From Physcia stellaris (taxonomy: Eukaryota > Ascomycota > Lecanoromycetes > Caliciales > Physciaceae): a DNA stretch of 64,000 bases. The notes below the pieces were generated by a model. The model worked only from the letters and a program-made list of their open reading frames with translations. It searched no databases and was not told where the DNA came from. Made by a program: the position numbers and the translations under genes. The stretch lies in assembly GCA_018902385.1 (NCBI GenBank), contig JABSSW010000050.1, forward strand, positions 124,001-188,000, in the 5' to 3' direction. How positions within the stretch are numbered: the stretch's first letter is position 1; each line of letters opens with the position of its first letter. This document shows positions 1 to 11,771 of the stretch, piece after piece.

Positions 1-589
1 CTTTATCATCAGGCATGAATGCAATCTACCTTTTTAGTACACGCGGTTCACAAGCCTAGAGTGGCAGGTTCCATATGTTAGCCTGCCTCGTCGGCGCTCG
101 TGTCAGTGCAGTCCAACTTGAAGCTGCTGCATCGCTTTGCCTAGTAACAAATAACAGGGACCGAACACACCTGCCGCTATGTCATTGTGTAGAGGCTGAA
201 TAAAACTGCCATCCCCAAAGCAATTCTACAGCGTGCCTCAATATCTCGGTGCAGGATGGCATAACCCAGGCAAGAGCGAGGAAAACTTAGGGCCATGAAT
301 ACAAGACTTCAGGTTCAACACCTCACCTACAATCGTAGATGGAAATCCCACAACTCGCCCAAAATACGACTGCCCAAGAACTTCAGCACTGCCCAAGGTA
401 TGATGCCTAGGGTGTCCGACGTCTCGTGGTAGCCAATTCCAATAACGGGTCCCTGTCGAAAATCAGTATTTCTGGGCTACGATGGCCCATCAAGAGGACC
501 ACAACGTGTAATGAAGTGAATAGATTTCAGTAGAAAGGATCTGACTATGGCTTGAAGGATTGAAAGGACTTGTATCAGTCTTTTGAGTT
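1..589. other. intergenic, no gene seen
   Basis: No convincing open frame or splice pattern on either strand. It is ordinary mixed-composition DNA, clearly less AT-rich than the retroelement that follows. Confidence 0.5.
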
Positions 590-594
590 TTATG

Positions 595-800
595 TGTTAG
601 CAGGAATCCTGCATCCTGCACCTTGCATCTAGCCGCATTGGTCAAACCATACCACATACCTTTGTAATTTTGTTGCACCTTTGTTGTATCAAATATTTGT
701 TGTTTGTTTTTAAATATTGCTTGTTCAGATGTAATACTTAAAGCAAATAGATTTCTTTCTTATGAAATAATTAGCAATACAACAGCTTTATCTATTAACA
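595..800 (+). repeat. 5' LTR of the copia element
   Basis: 206 bp, begins TGTTAGCA and ends ATTAACA. It aligns without gaps to the 3' LTR. Preceded directly by the target duplication TTATG. This copy keeps more CC and GG than the 3' copy. Confidence 0.95.
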
Positions 801-3800
801 GATTATGATTTCTCGATTTTGCGCATTGCACACAAAACAATTCTGAAAATTCTATTTTTTCAAGTTTTTTACTAATTCAATCGAGTAGCAATAAGTCTAT
901 TCTTTCATTTTTACGTTCTACATCGACATTTCTAAATTCATACAGAGCATTTCATTTTTCGAAGCATTCTCGTCATCATCATGAACGACGAGAAAAACAA
1001 TATTCATCGAATTTCGAAACTGCAAAATTCTAAAAATTGAACACAATGAAACAATGATATCAAAAGCGTATTGATGATTGCTGAATTCTGAAATTACGTC
1101 AGTGATCGTATTAAAATTTCAACTATGCTCGATCAATCAAAACAACGAATTTCTATCACAGACGCAATTGAAACAATTATCGTTAATGCTATTTTTATCG
1201 TTGAAAAATCTGATCAATATAATAAAATTCTCGTCGAATACGAAATCAAGAAAAAGATTTACGACGAAAAACATGAAAAAACACTCGCATATTTGAATTT
1301 CATCGTCGAGAAAAATTCACGAGCACATATCGCAAAATATATCAACGTCGAAAAAGCAAAAAATATGTTGAAAAAACAATACGAAATTTCGAATTTAGTC
1401 ATTTTGAACATGTCATTGCAAGAAATTTGCCGTACAAATCAAACTGACAAAGCCGATTTTGAAAATTATGCTCAACACTTGAAACAACATTGCAACAAAA
1501 TCAAAATCGTCGAAAAAAATATATCAAAATGAATGCTAAAAAGTTTTTTCCGAATGAGTTTATCTGCTCATTTTAATTTTTATGTTTTTCAATTAGTACA
1601 TTTCGTCAAAATCAACGACAAAAAACTTATCATCGATGACATGATGATTGCTTTAATGAATCAGAACAAACGTGAAACGTATGTTGACAACGTTGAAACG
1701 ATCAAAACAATGAAATTCAAATTCGTTTCGAACGAAATCACGTTCAATGAAATCAAAAAAAAACGAAAATAAAAATTTTGTAATGATTGCGATTCGATGA
1801 GACATGATGAATTCTATTGTTTTTATATTCATAAGCATTTACGATTCAAGAATTGAAAATCATATGAAATTAGAAAACATCTGATCGTCGATTACGAAAA
1901 AAACTTTATATCGATTGAAAACAACAAAAAACAAAACATCAACGATAATTCATCTGATAAAGACATTTAACAAAAAAACGATAAAATCAAACGAATACGC
2001 TCAAACTCGTTTTGTAACTTTTGTTGCATCACTTTAGAAAAGATCAGACTCATGAAGTCTCGAAATAAAACTTTTCGAATTCTCAGCATCAAACGAAGCA
2101 ATAATCATGCTAAGAATTTCGAATTTTACATGAATAGCGAAGTCGATTCGCATATGTGTCACGATAAAATTTTTTTTCATGATTTCAAATCGTTGACATC
2201 GATAAAGACGATAAAAATAATCAATGACGAACTGTTAATCGTCAAAAAAGTCGAATTTATCATTTTTGATTTCAACATCGAAAAAAAAAAAGTGCAAAAC
2301 ACTGTGACAGAAATAAAATACGTGTCGAAGTTTGATTACAATTTATTATCAACGAAAATACTTGAATTCAAAAAATGTGAAATTATTCAAAAACAAAATC
2401 GCATGTATGTCATCGACGAAAATGACAATGTAACGTTCATGACTGTTACACGTCAGCGATTTTCAACAAATAATTCATACGTACTGAATCAATGAAAATC
2501 GATTGTAATCAAAATTCGAATCATCAAATCATCGATTTCATGAATTCAATGACACAAACGATTCGATCATCTGAATATTCAAAACGTCAAAAAATTAAAT
2601 TTCATGAGATTGATCGACGCTGTCGAATGCAATAAATTTGAAAAGCTAAATTTTCAAAAAAAATGCGAAATCTGCGTAATAAATAAACAACATCGAATTT
2701 TCAATCGAATATCGATCAAAGCAAATTTTCTTAAACGAATCACTAAAAAAAATCAACGTTTTCATATCGATCTCGTCGAAAAAAATCGTATTGTACGTAC
2801 GTTTAAAAAAAAGCGCTATGTCATAGTCATTATCGATGACTATATCGATTACATTTGACTTTTTCTTATATCGAAAAAATTCGAACTCAAAATTGTGTTA
2901 CGCAATTTCATTTTTAAAATGAAAATTCAAAGCATTGTCATCGAATTCATTCGCATGAATAACGTCGATGAAAATATCAACAAAAAAATCGAAAAATTAT
3001 TCAACGAGTTCGATATTCAATTCGAAATCACTGTATCCGATAATTCTCATCAGAATGACGTCTCGAAACGAGCTTTTCGAACAATATTTAATCGAATGAA
3101 AGTTTGTCTGTACGATTTCAAGCTTCCGAAATATCTATGAGAAAAGGCGACGTTTATTGTCGTTTATTGCAAAAATATTAGTTTCATTTTCTCACTAGAT
3201 GAAAAGATATGAAAAGCAAACACTGAACAGTATTTTCATAAATATTTCATTTTTCACGAAATCTGACACGATCAGTCATCAAGTCTTGATCATTTGCATT
3301 TTTTCGACATTTTTTGTTATGCAAACAAAAACAACATCAAAAAACTAAACGATCAAAACGTCAAATGTCGTTTGTTCGACTATGAAACTTCTAATCAATA
3401 TTTTTTATGAAATTTACAAAAACATCAAATTTTAAAATCAATTCACGTCATATTCGATGATTTCACTCATCCGTCAGAAATCGAAAAAGAGAAAAATGAT
3501 TTTGATTACATCATTCTAAATTTCAATTTTATTAGCGAAATCAAAACAAACTATATCGCATTAAATGATCATAATACGATTGAAAAAATAGATGAAACTG
3601 AAACATTTGACGAAATTGAATCAGAAACTCATGCAATGAATTCTGAAATTGAAAAAGAAAATCGATTCGAAAAAATCTCGATTGAAACATCAATCAATCA
3701 AATTGCATCTCAAATGACTTTCTTCGCTGTTTTTTCAGCATTTCTTTTATCAATTCGACGACGTTCTGCTCGTCAAACTGAACTTTCATCAGATAATTTT

Positions 3801-5553
3801 TTTGATAAAATACAAAATTCATGAAATATTCGCAAAGAAAACGAAAAACATGCTGATTCAAAAACTTCACGAATTTTCAAAAACTTTGTCATCAAAATTC
3901 GAAAAGCACGTTTAAATGAATACAAAATATCGATTACATGAGCAAAAGTACAATCTCATTCCGATAAAAACAAATTTGTCGAAATCGCAAGAAAAAAAAT
4001 CAATCATCACATCATCAAAAATATCTGACGAGTCATGATATCGTCAAAAGATATCAAAATCATTTCTGATCGATGAGTCTTTTTCATAAAGCGAGACGTC
4101 GATGAAAAAATTATTCGCTATAAAATTCGCTGAATAACAAAAGATTTTCGTCAAATAGAAAAAATTGATTATTTCGAAATCTTTTTTGCAATCGTTAAAC
4201 TAACAATCTGAAAATGTCTTTTAGCATTTGTTGTCAAATACAATCTCGAAACTCATCATGTTGACATCGTTATTGCTTTTCTCGAAATTGAATTACAACA
4301 AAAACAATGAATTCAACAATCTGAAAGCTTTGAAAAGCATTCAAATTTCGCTTGTTTTCTGAATCGAATTTTCTACGATCTCAAACAATCACCTCGTGAG
4401 TGATATGATTGCTTGAAAAAATATCTAGTATTTATCGACTACATTTCTTTGATAATCGATCAATGCATCTTTATACATAAAAACGACATCATTCTGTCAA
4501 TTCATGTCGACGATATATTCATTATTGAGTCACAAATCGAAAAAATCAACGCTTTCAAAATATTTTTCGTCAAACGATTTCGAATCAAAAATCTAAAAAA
4601 AATGTCATTTTATTTGAGCGTCAAAATCACTAAAAATCGAAAAAATAAAACAATATGATTCACACAAATCATTTTCATCGATCAATTTATCGAAAATTGC
4701 GATCTGAAAAATTGTCGATTTTTCAGAATTTTCATGCAATCAATGAAGTATCAAAAAAACATGCACAATGAATTAATGTATAATGCTTCAATCGAAAAAA
4801 AAAAAATCTATTTAACGATTTTAAAATCATTGCAATGATTCATCACACAAATTCGATTCGATATCGTTTATTCAATCAACAAGTTGACACAATTCAGTGC
4901 TAATTCAATTCCGACGCACACTTGAATTTTACTCGACATTGTCAAATATTTAATAAACACTCGTTTGCTGAATATCAAATACGAATCATCAGAAAACAAT
5001 TCAGAAAATCTTATTGAATATATCGATGTTTCTTATGAAAATGACAAAAATACTCGAAAATTCCACAACGATTACATATTTTTTTTTTGAAATGAAACAA
5101 TTTCATACTTTTTCAAGCGACAGAAAACAGTAGCAATTTTCATCGTCGAAGTCGAGTACGTCGATGAGTGTAATGCAAATAAAAAAATCTGTTTTTTGAT
5201 CGAATCACTTCACGAAATAGAACACATCATCGAAAAATCTGTCGATATTCGAGCAAATAATCAGATCGTCATTAAATTGATTCACAATTTCGTCAATCAT
5301 TTCAAAACAAAGCACATTTCGATTCAATATCATTACGTTCGCGAATTGATGTTCAATGAACTCATCAATTTCATTTACGTTTCTATCACAAGCATGATTG
5401 CAAATGAACTCACGAAAACGTTGAAATCAAAACTTTTCAAAAAATTTGTAAATATGTTAGATTTCATCGAAAATCAACATCATATTCAGAATACAGAAAA
5501 ATAAATCGAAGTCAAAACTCAAAAAAGTAAACCGAAATCAGAATTCAAAAAAA

Positions 5554-5759
5554 TGTTAGCAAAAATTCTGCATTTTGCATTTTGCATTTAGTCGCATTGA
5601 TCAAACCATATCACATATCTTTGTAGCTTTGTTGCATCTTTGTTGTATCAAATATTTGTTGTTTGTTTTTAGATATTGTTTGTTCAGATGTAATACTTAA
5701 AGCAAATAGATTTCTTTCTTATGAAGTAGTTAGCAATACAACAGCTTTACCTATTAACA
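5554..5759 (+). repeat. 3' LTR of the copia element
   Basis: 206 bp, gapless partner of the 5' LTR and followed directly by TTATG (5760-5764). Most differences from the 5' copy fall in positions that are CC or GG there, with a few transitions in the other direction. Confidence 0.95.
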
Positions 5760-5764
5760 TTATG

Positions 5765-6279
5765 TTTCTAGACTCTGTTGTCTCGTAGTTTGTGAAATTC
5801 TCCTGTTTCAAAACATCCCCACTACAGGAAAAGTTTTCTTCTACTTACTAATTTATTGGCCAAGATACGATTGTACGCCCCTTGATGATTGCTCTGTGTT
5901 TGTTTGCTTGCTTTTCACGTTCCTAAACCAAACAGCCCCATCATGTCATCGATATAATTCAACATTCATTGAGTGACTCTATATTAGTGTCATGTTATGT
6001 TAGCAGACCTCTCACAATACTATGACACTCTTCCTGAATACTTCATCACATCAAGAGATAGCACCAAGCATTTTATATGGATAATCCAGTGATGACTGAC
6101 ATGATCACAACGTTGCTGGATCCCCGTATATATGGCCCCTACTCCGTCAATAATCGTATAAATTCTCAGTTCAAGTTTCTAAATCAACCATCAATCCACG
6201 AAAACCTCAAATTCTGCTAAACGTTCTTCCGAACTCTGAGACCTGATTCAGAATTTGCCGAATACCTGCAATTTAAAAC
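5765..6279. promoter_or_regulatory. upstream region of the three-repeat gene
   Basis: About 515 bp between the retroelement and the next gene. TATAAA-like strings occur at 6157-6162 and a TATATAT string at 6127-6133, about 120-150 nt before the ATG at 6280. The retroelement therefore sits just outside a likely promoter. Nothing else recognised. Confidence 0.4.
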
Positions 6280-7074
6280 ATGGGTAATCCAAACGCACGC
6301 GGCGGGCCTTCGAGTCGCGCTCCAGCTTCAAAGCCTGCTCAGCTACGTCCACTACCGGCACAGCCAATTCAATGTACGAATAGTGAATGCCGGGTCACCA
6401 GTGGCCATGAAGCCAAAAAATACAACGCCGACGACCGTGACTTACCTCGCATCGTCCAGGTCAAACGTGCCGCCTTGGACGAGGCCCTAGCAGCGGGGAA
6501 TCTCAACCAAGCTCGTTCCAATCGAGACTGGCTCCTCCGTTTCTACACCATCCACGGTGCCGAAGATGGATCCGCATTGGACGCACTTCCAGAAATTCCG
6601 GCGAAACCGACGCGTTGCTGTGTTCCCGATTGTCCAGTCACAGCATACCACATCAATAAGGTTTTTGCTGTAGGCGCTGAAGACCTCCCGAACAAAATCA
6701 AAACCGCTAATAAGGACTTCGAAAAGGCTCTAAACAGTGGAAATTACGAATATGCTCTTGATATTCGAGCTTTCTTGCTGCGATTCTGGACGGTGCACGG
6801 CCCAGCTGACGGGTCCGCACTCACCTCCATGCCTACATTACCTCCGCAGTGCCAGGACCCGTTGTGTCCGGTTACTGGGGAGCCGCATGCAGGCAAGGGT
6901 TTCAAGCAATGGGCGCGAGCTAGAGACCTTCCCCGGATTATCAAGGACTACGAGGCGCGCGTGCAAAAGGTGTATGATCGCTACGAGAAATGGCAGGACA
7001 TGGAGGAGAATAAGGTCCTCAATAGCTTCTTCGCTGTCCATGGCACAGCTACACATAATGCAATTGGAGCATGA
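6280..7074 (+). CDS. unrecognised protein with three tandem Cys/His repeats
   Basis: Single-exon 264-residue protein of unknown function; I do not recognise the family. After a Pro/Ala-rich start it holds three copies of a module of about 80 residues, beginning near Cys32, Cys113 and Cys191. Each copy has C-x4-C, then VT, a nearby His, a DLP..I stretch, a helical segment and (copies 1 and 2 most clearly) LLRF(Y/W)T(I/V)HG..DGSAL. The third copy ends NSFFAVHGT and is the most diverged. The C-x4-C with a close His could bind metal, but that is inference. There is no signal peptide or membrane segment, so a cytosolic or nuclear place is likely. The start is supported by the repeat register and by TATA-like sites 120-150 nt upstream. 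It lies next to the retroelement but has normal base composition. Confidence 0.75.
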   Translation: MGNPNARGGPSSRAPASKPAQLRPLPAQPIQCTNSECRVTSGHEAKKYNADDRDLPRIVQVKRAALDEALAAGNLNQARSNRDWLLRFYTIHGAEDGSALDALPEIPAKPTRCCVPDCPVTAYHINKVFAVGAEDLPNKIKTANKDFEKALNSGNYEYALDIRAFLLRFWTVHGPADGSALTSMPTLPPQCQDPLCPVTGEPHAGKGFKQWARARDLPRIIKDYEARVQKVYDRYEKWQDMEENKVLNSFFAVHGTATHNAIGA

Positions 7075-7723
7075 TAGTCCAGCCGATGTAGAAAGGAGCT
7101 ATGAAGCATATTGAAGCAAGAACTGTGAATTTGCTTGGTATACTTGGTGAAAGCGGTTGTACAGTAGCTGGTGGAAGACAGGACATAATTCTGATGAATA
7201 CCATCGTGGACCAAGCTGTGCCATATGTTATCGACATTTTCGCTTCTGAAAACCTTCGTTACAATCACAAATATCTCCAATCTTAGTTTTCAAACGAATT
7301 TTCCAATTTTCCATCTATTCAATCGAGAACGATGAGGACACAGGGGCGAGCACTCACGCAATGCTGCAAAACGAGATCTTCTGGTTCTTCGTCGTACATG
7401 CTCGCCTCGTGTACTTTTGGGCATAACCAATCTCATCTAGATGAGGCAGTATCTCGAGTCAGCAATACGCTTCAGAGAGCCACTAAACATTGTTCGAGTG
7501 AAAACCCTGGGAAATTTTCCACTCATTTGATTTCGCTTGGCGGATCAAGCGTATTGAAAGACCAATCATTTTTGTAGATGGCGTTTTGCTCAGAGGTTCT
7601 ATCTTATCAATGCCACCTCATATTGGATCGAGATCCTCTCACCTTGTGCTGCGTGGATGACGGTTGTGTACTCTACATGTAGCCTGGATCTTGAGAACGT
7701 CACTGTCCTGAGTACATCTGGGT
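7075..7723. other. intergenic, no gene seen
   Basis: Short open frames here lack splice logic and family motifs. It contains the 3' flank of the repeat protein gene and the 5' flank of the carboxylesterase. Confidence 0.5.
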
Positions 7724-9445
7724 TTGATCGGTATTATTATGTTTTGTGGGCTGCTGATTTTGTTATTGACTTCCACACATACTGCTTTTTCATGGCCTGG
7801 CACAGCTGATCCTGTCACCGACAATCACAATCCTGTGCCAACAGTAGATTTGGGATATGCTCGCTATCGACCGACTGCAGTGAATTACACAGGACAGTAC
7901 TATAACTTTTCCAACATTCGCTATGCAGCTGCACCCGTGGGGCCCCTACGATGGCGCGCTCCCCAAGCTCCGCCGAAGGACCACATGAGTAAAAGCGTCT
8001 ATGATGGCTCCCTTGGACACATCTGCCCACAGGCCCCGCCAAAGTGGTTTGTGCAAGCCAACAAGGCTTTAGGCAATTTGTCGGCTGTCATTGCACCTGG
8101 TGCATCTAGCCAAACAGAGAACGAGGACTGTTTATTTCTTGATGTTTTCGCGCCTTTCAAATTGTTTCCACGAAGGGGCAGCAAACGGAAGCCGGCCCCT
8201 GTTCTCTTCAATATTCACAGTGGCGGCTTCTTCATTGGCGAGAAAAGAGTCCCATACCCCCCGATCGGACTGCTCACGACTGGCAACAATGACTTTATCT
8301 ATGTGTCAACTAATTATCGAGTACGTCGTCTCTATACACATGATGTTGCTATGAATTGTTAAGACATCTAGCTTGGTGCGTTCGGTTTCCTTTCCCATCT
8401 GGCGCCATCGCCCTCCAATACGACATCTCCCAACGCTGGACTCCTCGACCAGCGCTTTGCTTTGAAATGGGTAAAGAAGTATATTCATCTCTTTGGGGGG
8501 GACCCCGGCCAGGTGACGATCACAGGCGAGTCCGCCGGTGGCGGCTCAGTTCAGTACCATACTGTGGCTTATGGAGGTGCGAAAGAAACGAACCTCTTCA
8601 TTCGGGGGATCGCACAAAGCCCAGGCTTGTGTCAAACAGACCCAATTTACCCAGCACTCGGCGCCGACCTATTCCTCCAGAATGCCGGCGTTAACAGCGT
8701 GACAGCAGCACGGAAATTACCAACCAAAATCTTGCAGCAGGCCAATATCAAGGCGCAAAATGCCACCCCATTCAATACCATCTACTTTGGCCCTACCGTT
8801 GATGGAGACCTCATCCACGATATCGTACCTCGGTCATATAATCAGGGGAAGTTCGTCAAGCAACTAAAGCTCATCGCAGGCAACAATCAGAACGAGGCGC
8901 GGTTTCTGGGCAACCAGACTATTGATACAAACGCTGACTTCGATAATTGGGTCTATGTCAATTTCCCCTCTGCTACCACTGCCATTCAGCAGCAGATAAT
9001 TAACCAGATCTATCCACCAATCTACGACGGCTCCCTGCCGTACACCACGCCGCAACAACGCAGTGATCTAGCCGTCAAGGAGTATTTCATCTCTTGCCAA
9101 ACCGTCAGCATCGCGAAAGCGTACAGAAACCTGACACACGACTACATTTTCGGAGTCGCCCCAGCAATCCATGCTCAAGACTTGGCTTACACCTATTACC
9201 CCAACGGAGTCACCCCTGGATTCTACCCCAATGTCGCTACCACACTGCAGAAATACCTCGTAAATTTTGTTTTAACAGGAAATCCCAACAAGGACAAGAT
9301 GAGTTCAGCGCCGTGGCCAATCTTTGGTCAACGCGCAGCGGCCGTCAACTTCACCGAGACTGGAGTTTCGCAGACAACATCGGACTCCGAAAACAGCCGG
9401 TGTGCCTTCTGGAATCAAGCGGACTATTACCCAAAGGCAAGATGA
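7724..9445 (+). CDS. secreted type-B carboxylesterase/lipase
   Basis: Two exons, 7724-8320 and 8372-9445, with a 51-nt intron (GTACGT...CTAG), give 556 residues, the usual size for fungal carboxylesterase family B (cholinesterase/Candida rugosa lipase fold). The N terminus is hydrophobic and looks like a signal peptide, so the enzyme should be secreted. Visible landmarks are EDCLFLDVFAP (family signature 2), the nucleophile elbow GESAGG with Ser253, a likely catalytic Glu374 in NQNEARF, and His466 in AIHAQDLAY, which completes the triad. Several N-glycosylation sequons (for example NYT, NFS, NLS) fit secretion. It hydrolyses carboxylic esters; the substrate cannot be told. An ATG at 7739 in the same signal peptide is an alternative start. 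No cluster partner is visible nearby. Confidence 0.9.
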
Positions 9446-10919
9446 CGTTTCAGAGATTTAGGGCAGGTGACTAAGCGTTTAGCAGGCCGAACGGAGTCAT
9501 GATGAGCTGAAGAAATCACAACGAGGGACAGGGATGTTAACGAGAGCTACAGGGGGAAATGAATAAATTACTTTGAGATAGGTCTTCGTTTCATGGTCTT
9601 CATCTTCGTGGAGTAGCTCCCAGCTACGTACATATTCTCGGTGTCGGACTTATTGCGATTGTTCATCACCTCACACTACCCTTATACTAATGAAGTAGAT
9701 GTAGAAAATGAGGGTAGTGCGTAGCGGAGGCATTCCCTATCAGGTATGTTTATACGGAACAGCGTTGATTTGCGCCACCATTTGTCACGAAACTTGGCAT
9801 ACTTCATATCCATCAGTTCGCCTGAGTCTCGGATAACAGGCTCTGTTTCATCAAGAGCTGTTGATTTCAATCCTCACTCACATCAAAGCTAAGAACAAAA
9901 AACACGTCCAATGTCTCCCAAAGTCACAATCAATAATGCAAGAACGACAATCTGGGTAGCTTACAAAGCATCATGTTCGACTCCAGCGCACGGTCAGGAA
10001 AGCTCTACACAAACATTTAAACTCAAAGCAGGTTGAATCCGTTCGGTCCTGCTTATCTAATTTCTCAAGCCGTCCTTGGTACAGAAAATCAGCATCAAAG
10101 AGTAATAATGCCTTCATAGGGGGTTCCTGCCACCAAGATCGGCGTCCGCGTTTCGACCTTATCTAAAGCAGCGCTCGTCCAATGCTGTTGACCATCGAAC
10201 TCTGGCAATGCGCTCAACTAGCCTATTTCTCTCCAACCGACAGCGTCGGATAGCGGAAAAGGCCCCGAATAACAAAAGAAACGCCGAATAGCAGAGCGAG
10301 CACCGAACGAGCAAGAAATGGGAAAAGCCAGTCCCGTCAAGATTGCGCTACAATTCAGCCAGTATCCACATCTCAAACAGAGTTAGTAGCAACCAATCCC
10401 TTCGTCAAGCGATACAATTCAGACTCCTACCTCGAAGGAACTCGCCATCCCACGCTTTCAAGCCTTCCCCGAATCCACGAGTTGGTCGCCGAAAGTCTAA
10501 CGCCTAGCCTATGGCAGGACTTCTCTTCGACCAATCTTCGCTCTGCGTTACAATTGGAAATTTCTTACAACCCAGGCCGCAGTCCCGGTGCAACCAAAAA
10601 TTGTCCGAAGTCACGACGTGAATAGGGTGCAGCATCCGCCATGGAGAAGGTCGGATAGGCTTCAATTAGGATCATTCCCCCACAATGGCTTGCGCCAATA
10701 TTTCCATCCGCTGCAGCGTGCTGGAGTTGATACCCAGGGTATTATCCGCTTGGCTCGCTTGAGCATGCACGACTAGGTCGAATGTAGCCTCGACCCACTC
10801 TACTGGGCCATGTTCCACGGAATCATATAAATAGGAGATATGTCTCGTGTTACCTGACGTAGGCCTTATCCCAGAAGTCGCTGTCGAGTTCACCAGTAGT
10901 TCGAGAACGTTGCACTGGA
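9446..10919. other. intergenic, 1.5 kb without a recognised gene
   Basis: No open frame with family motifs or paired splice sites seen. TATAAATA at 10826-10833 lies about 90 nt before the ATG of the next gene and is a good TATA-box candidate for it. Confidence 0.5.
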
Positions 10920-11771
10920 ATGCCGTTCCTCCGTCAAACACTCGCGGCCTTGTTCCGCCTTGACCTTATACTATGGCTCTCTTTCCAAGCTTTCTGGGTC
11001 GAAGGCGCTGTTATACCGACCGATAGTGTTTCCCGCAATGGATCCAGTATATTACTCCCAACGTCCCCGAACACGGTCGAATTCCACTGTTCCCACGAGA
11101 GATCTTGGTCCGATCAGCAATGGTTTGACGTCAAGGAGTGCGGTGTCGCTATCCTGTACATGACGTTCAAAGAAATGTCTGATCCATCTCATGGTACTGT
11201 GCCTCGAGAGTTTCTGTCTCCCAGAGCGCGCTCGTCGGGGCGGTTTGGAGAGCCAATGACGACGCCAAGGAAATACGTTACCGGTGAGTCGTTCATATCG
11301 CAGATTTTATATCCTAGTGAACTGCTGGCTTGAGGTTGGCTTTTTGCTTTGGCCTAGTGTCTCATACTAAATTATATTTGACGAGATAGAATCATGTACC
11401 TTGGCCATCTTGATGCGTTCACAGGTCCATCCTGGAGATTTGCCTCGAGAAGAACGTCGCTCCTCGGTCATTCAAGATGTGGCTTCTTTCGAAGAAATCA
11501 AGCAGGCTGCCCAGGTAGTTTCTAAGATGTGTACCAAAAGTCTTCGTGTTCCCGGTTGGGCGACAATTGGTAAGCTCTTGACTCCAGTCCGCCATCTGAC
11601 ACCCTTGTACTTTGTTTATCGCGCTGCGGATTTGTTTGACAATTGCTGATCAAACAAAAAGGTGAGCGGAATGGCCTAGCTGTGGCACTCTGGGCTACTG
11701 GCTCCTCGATTGATAGAAGGTACCCTGTGGATCCAATATCACCACACCAGCACTTCTCCACCATTGAGTAG
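10920..11771 (+). CDS. small secreted protein of a widespread fungal family
   Basis: Three exons (10920-11283, 11390-11569, 11662-11771) with introns of 106 and 92 nt joined in phase give 217 residues. The start has a long hydrophobic segment ending near WVEGA, a plausible signal peptide. The mature part shows the pattern I know from many uncharacterised secreted ascomycete proteins: WSDQQWFDVKEC followed by an AxxxF...E helix, TPRKY, ESCTLAI, a helix with paired hydrophobics and Cys, GWATIG, and a C-terminal LAVALWATGS. The second intron interrupts the IG/ER junction exactly, which supports the model. Function is unknown for the family as far as I know. TATAAATA lies about 90 nt upstream. 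The frame change seen between the three segments is fully explained by the introns, so it is not a pseudogene. Confidence 0.8.

Larger units (their letters stand above)
595..5759 (+). mobile_element. decayed Ty1/copia LTR retrotransposon
   Basis: Full-length element bounded by two 206-bp LTRs (595-800 and 5554-5759), each starting TG and ending CA, flanked by the identical 5-bp duplication TTATG (590-594 and 5760-5764). Remnants of parts lie in copia order on the plus strand: gag-like (about 1.1-1.8 kb), protease-like (about 2.1 kb), integrase with its zinc-binding region and core (about 2.4-3.2 kb), reverse transcriptase with a HVDD version of the catalytic box (about 4.0-4.7 kb) and RNase H (about 5.1-5.5 kb). 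Integrase before RT defines copia rather than gypsy. The element is a fossil with well over ten breaks and cannot be functional. Composition is extremely AT-rich with CC and GG almost absent. The two LTRs differ at about 20 of 206 sites, all transitions, so their divergence reflects directed mutation and cannot be used as a clock; the intact target duplication argues against great age. Confidence 0.93.
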
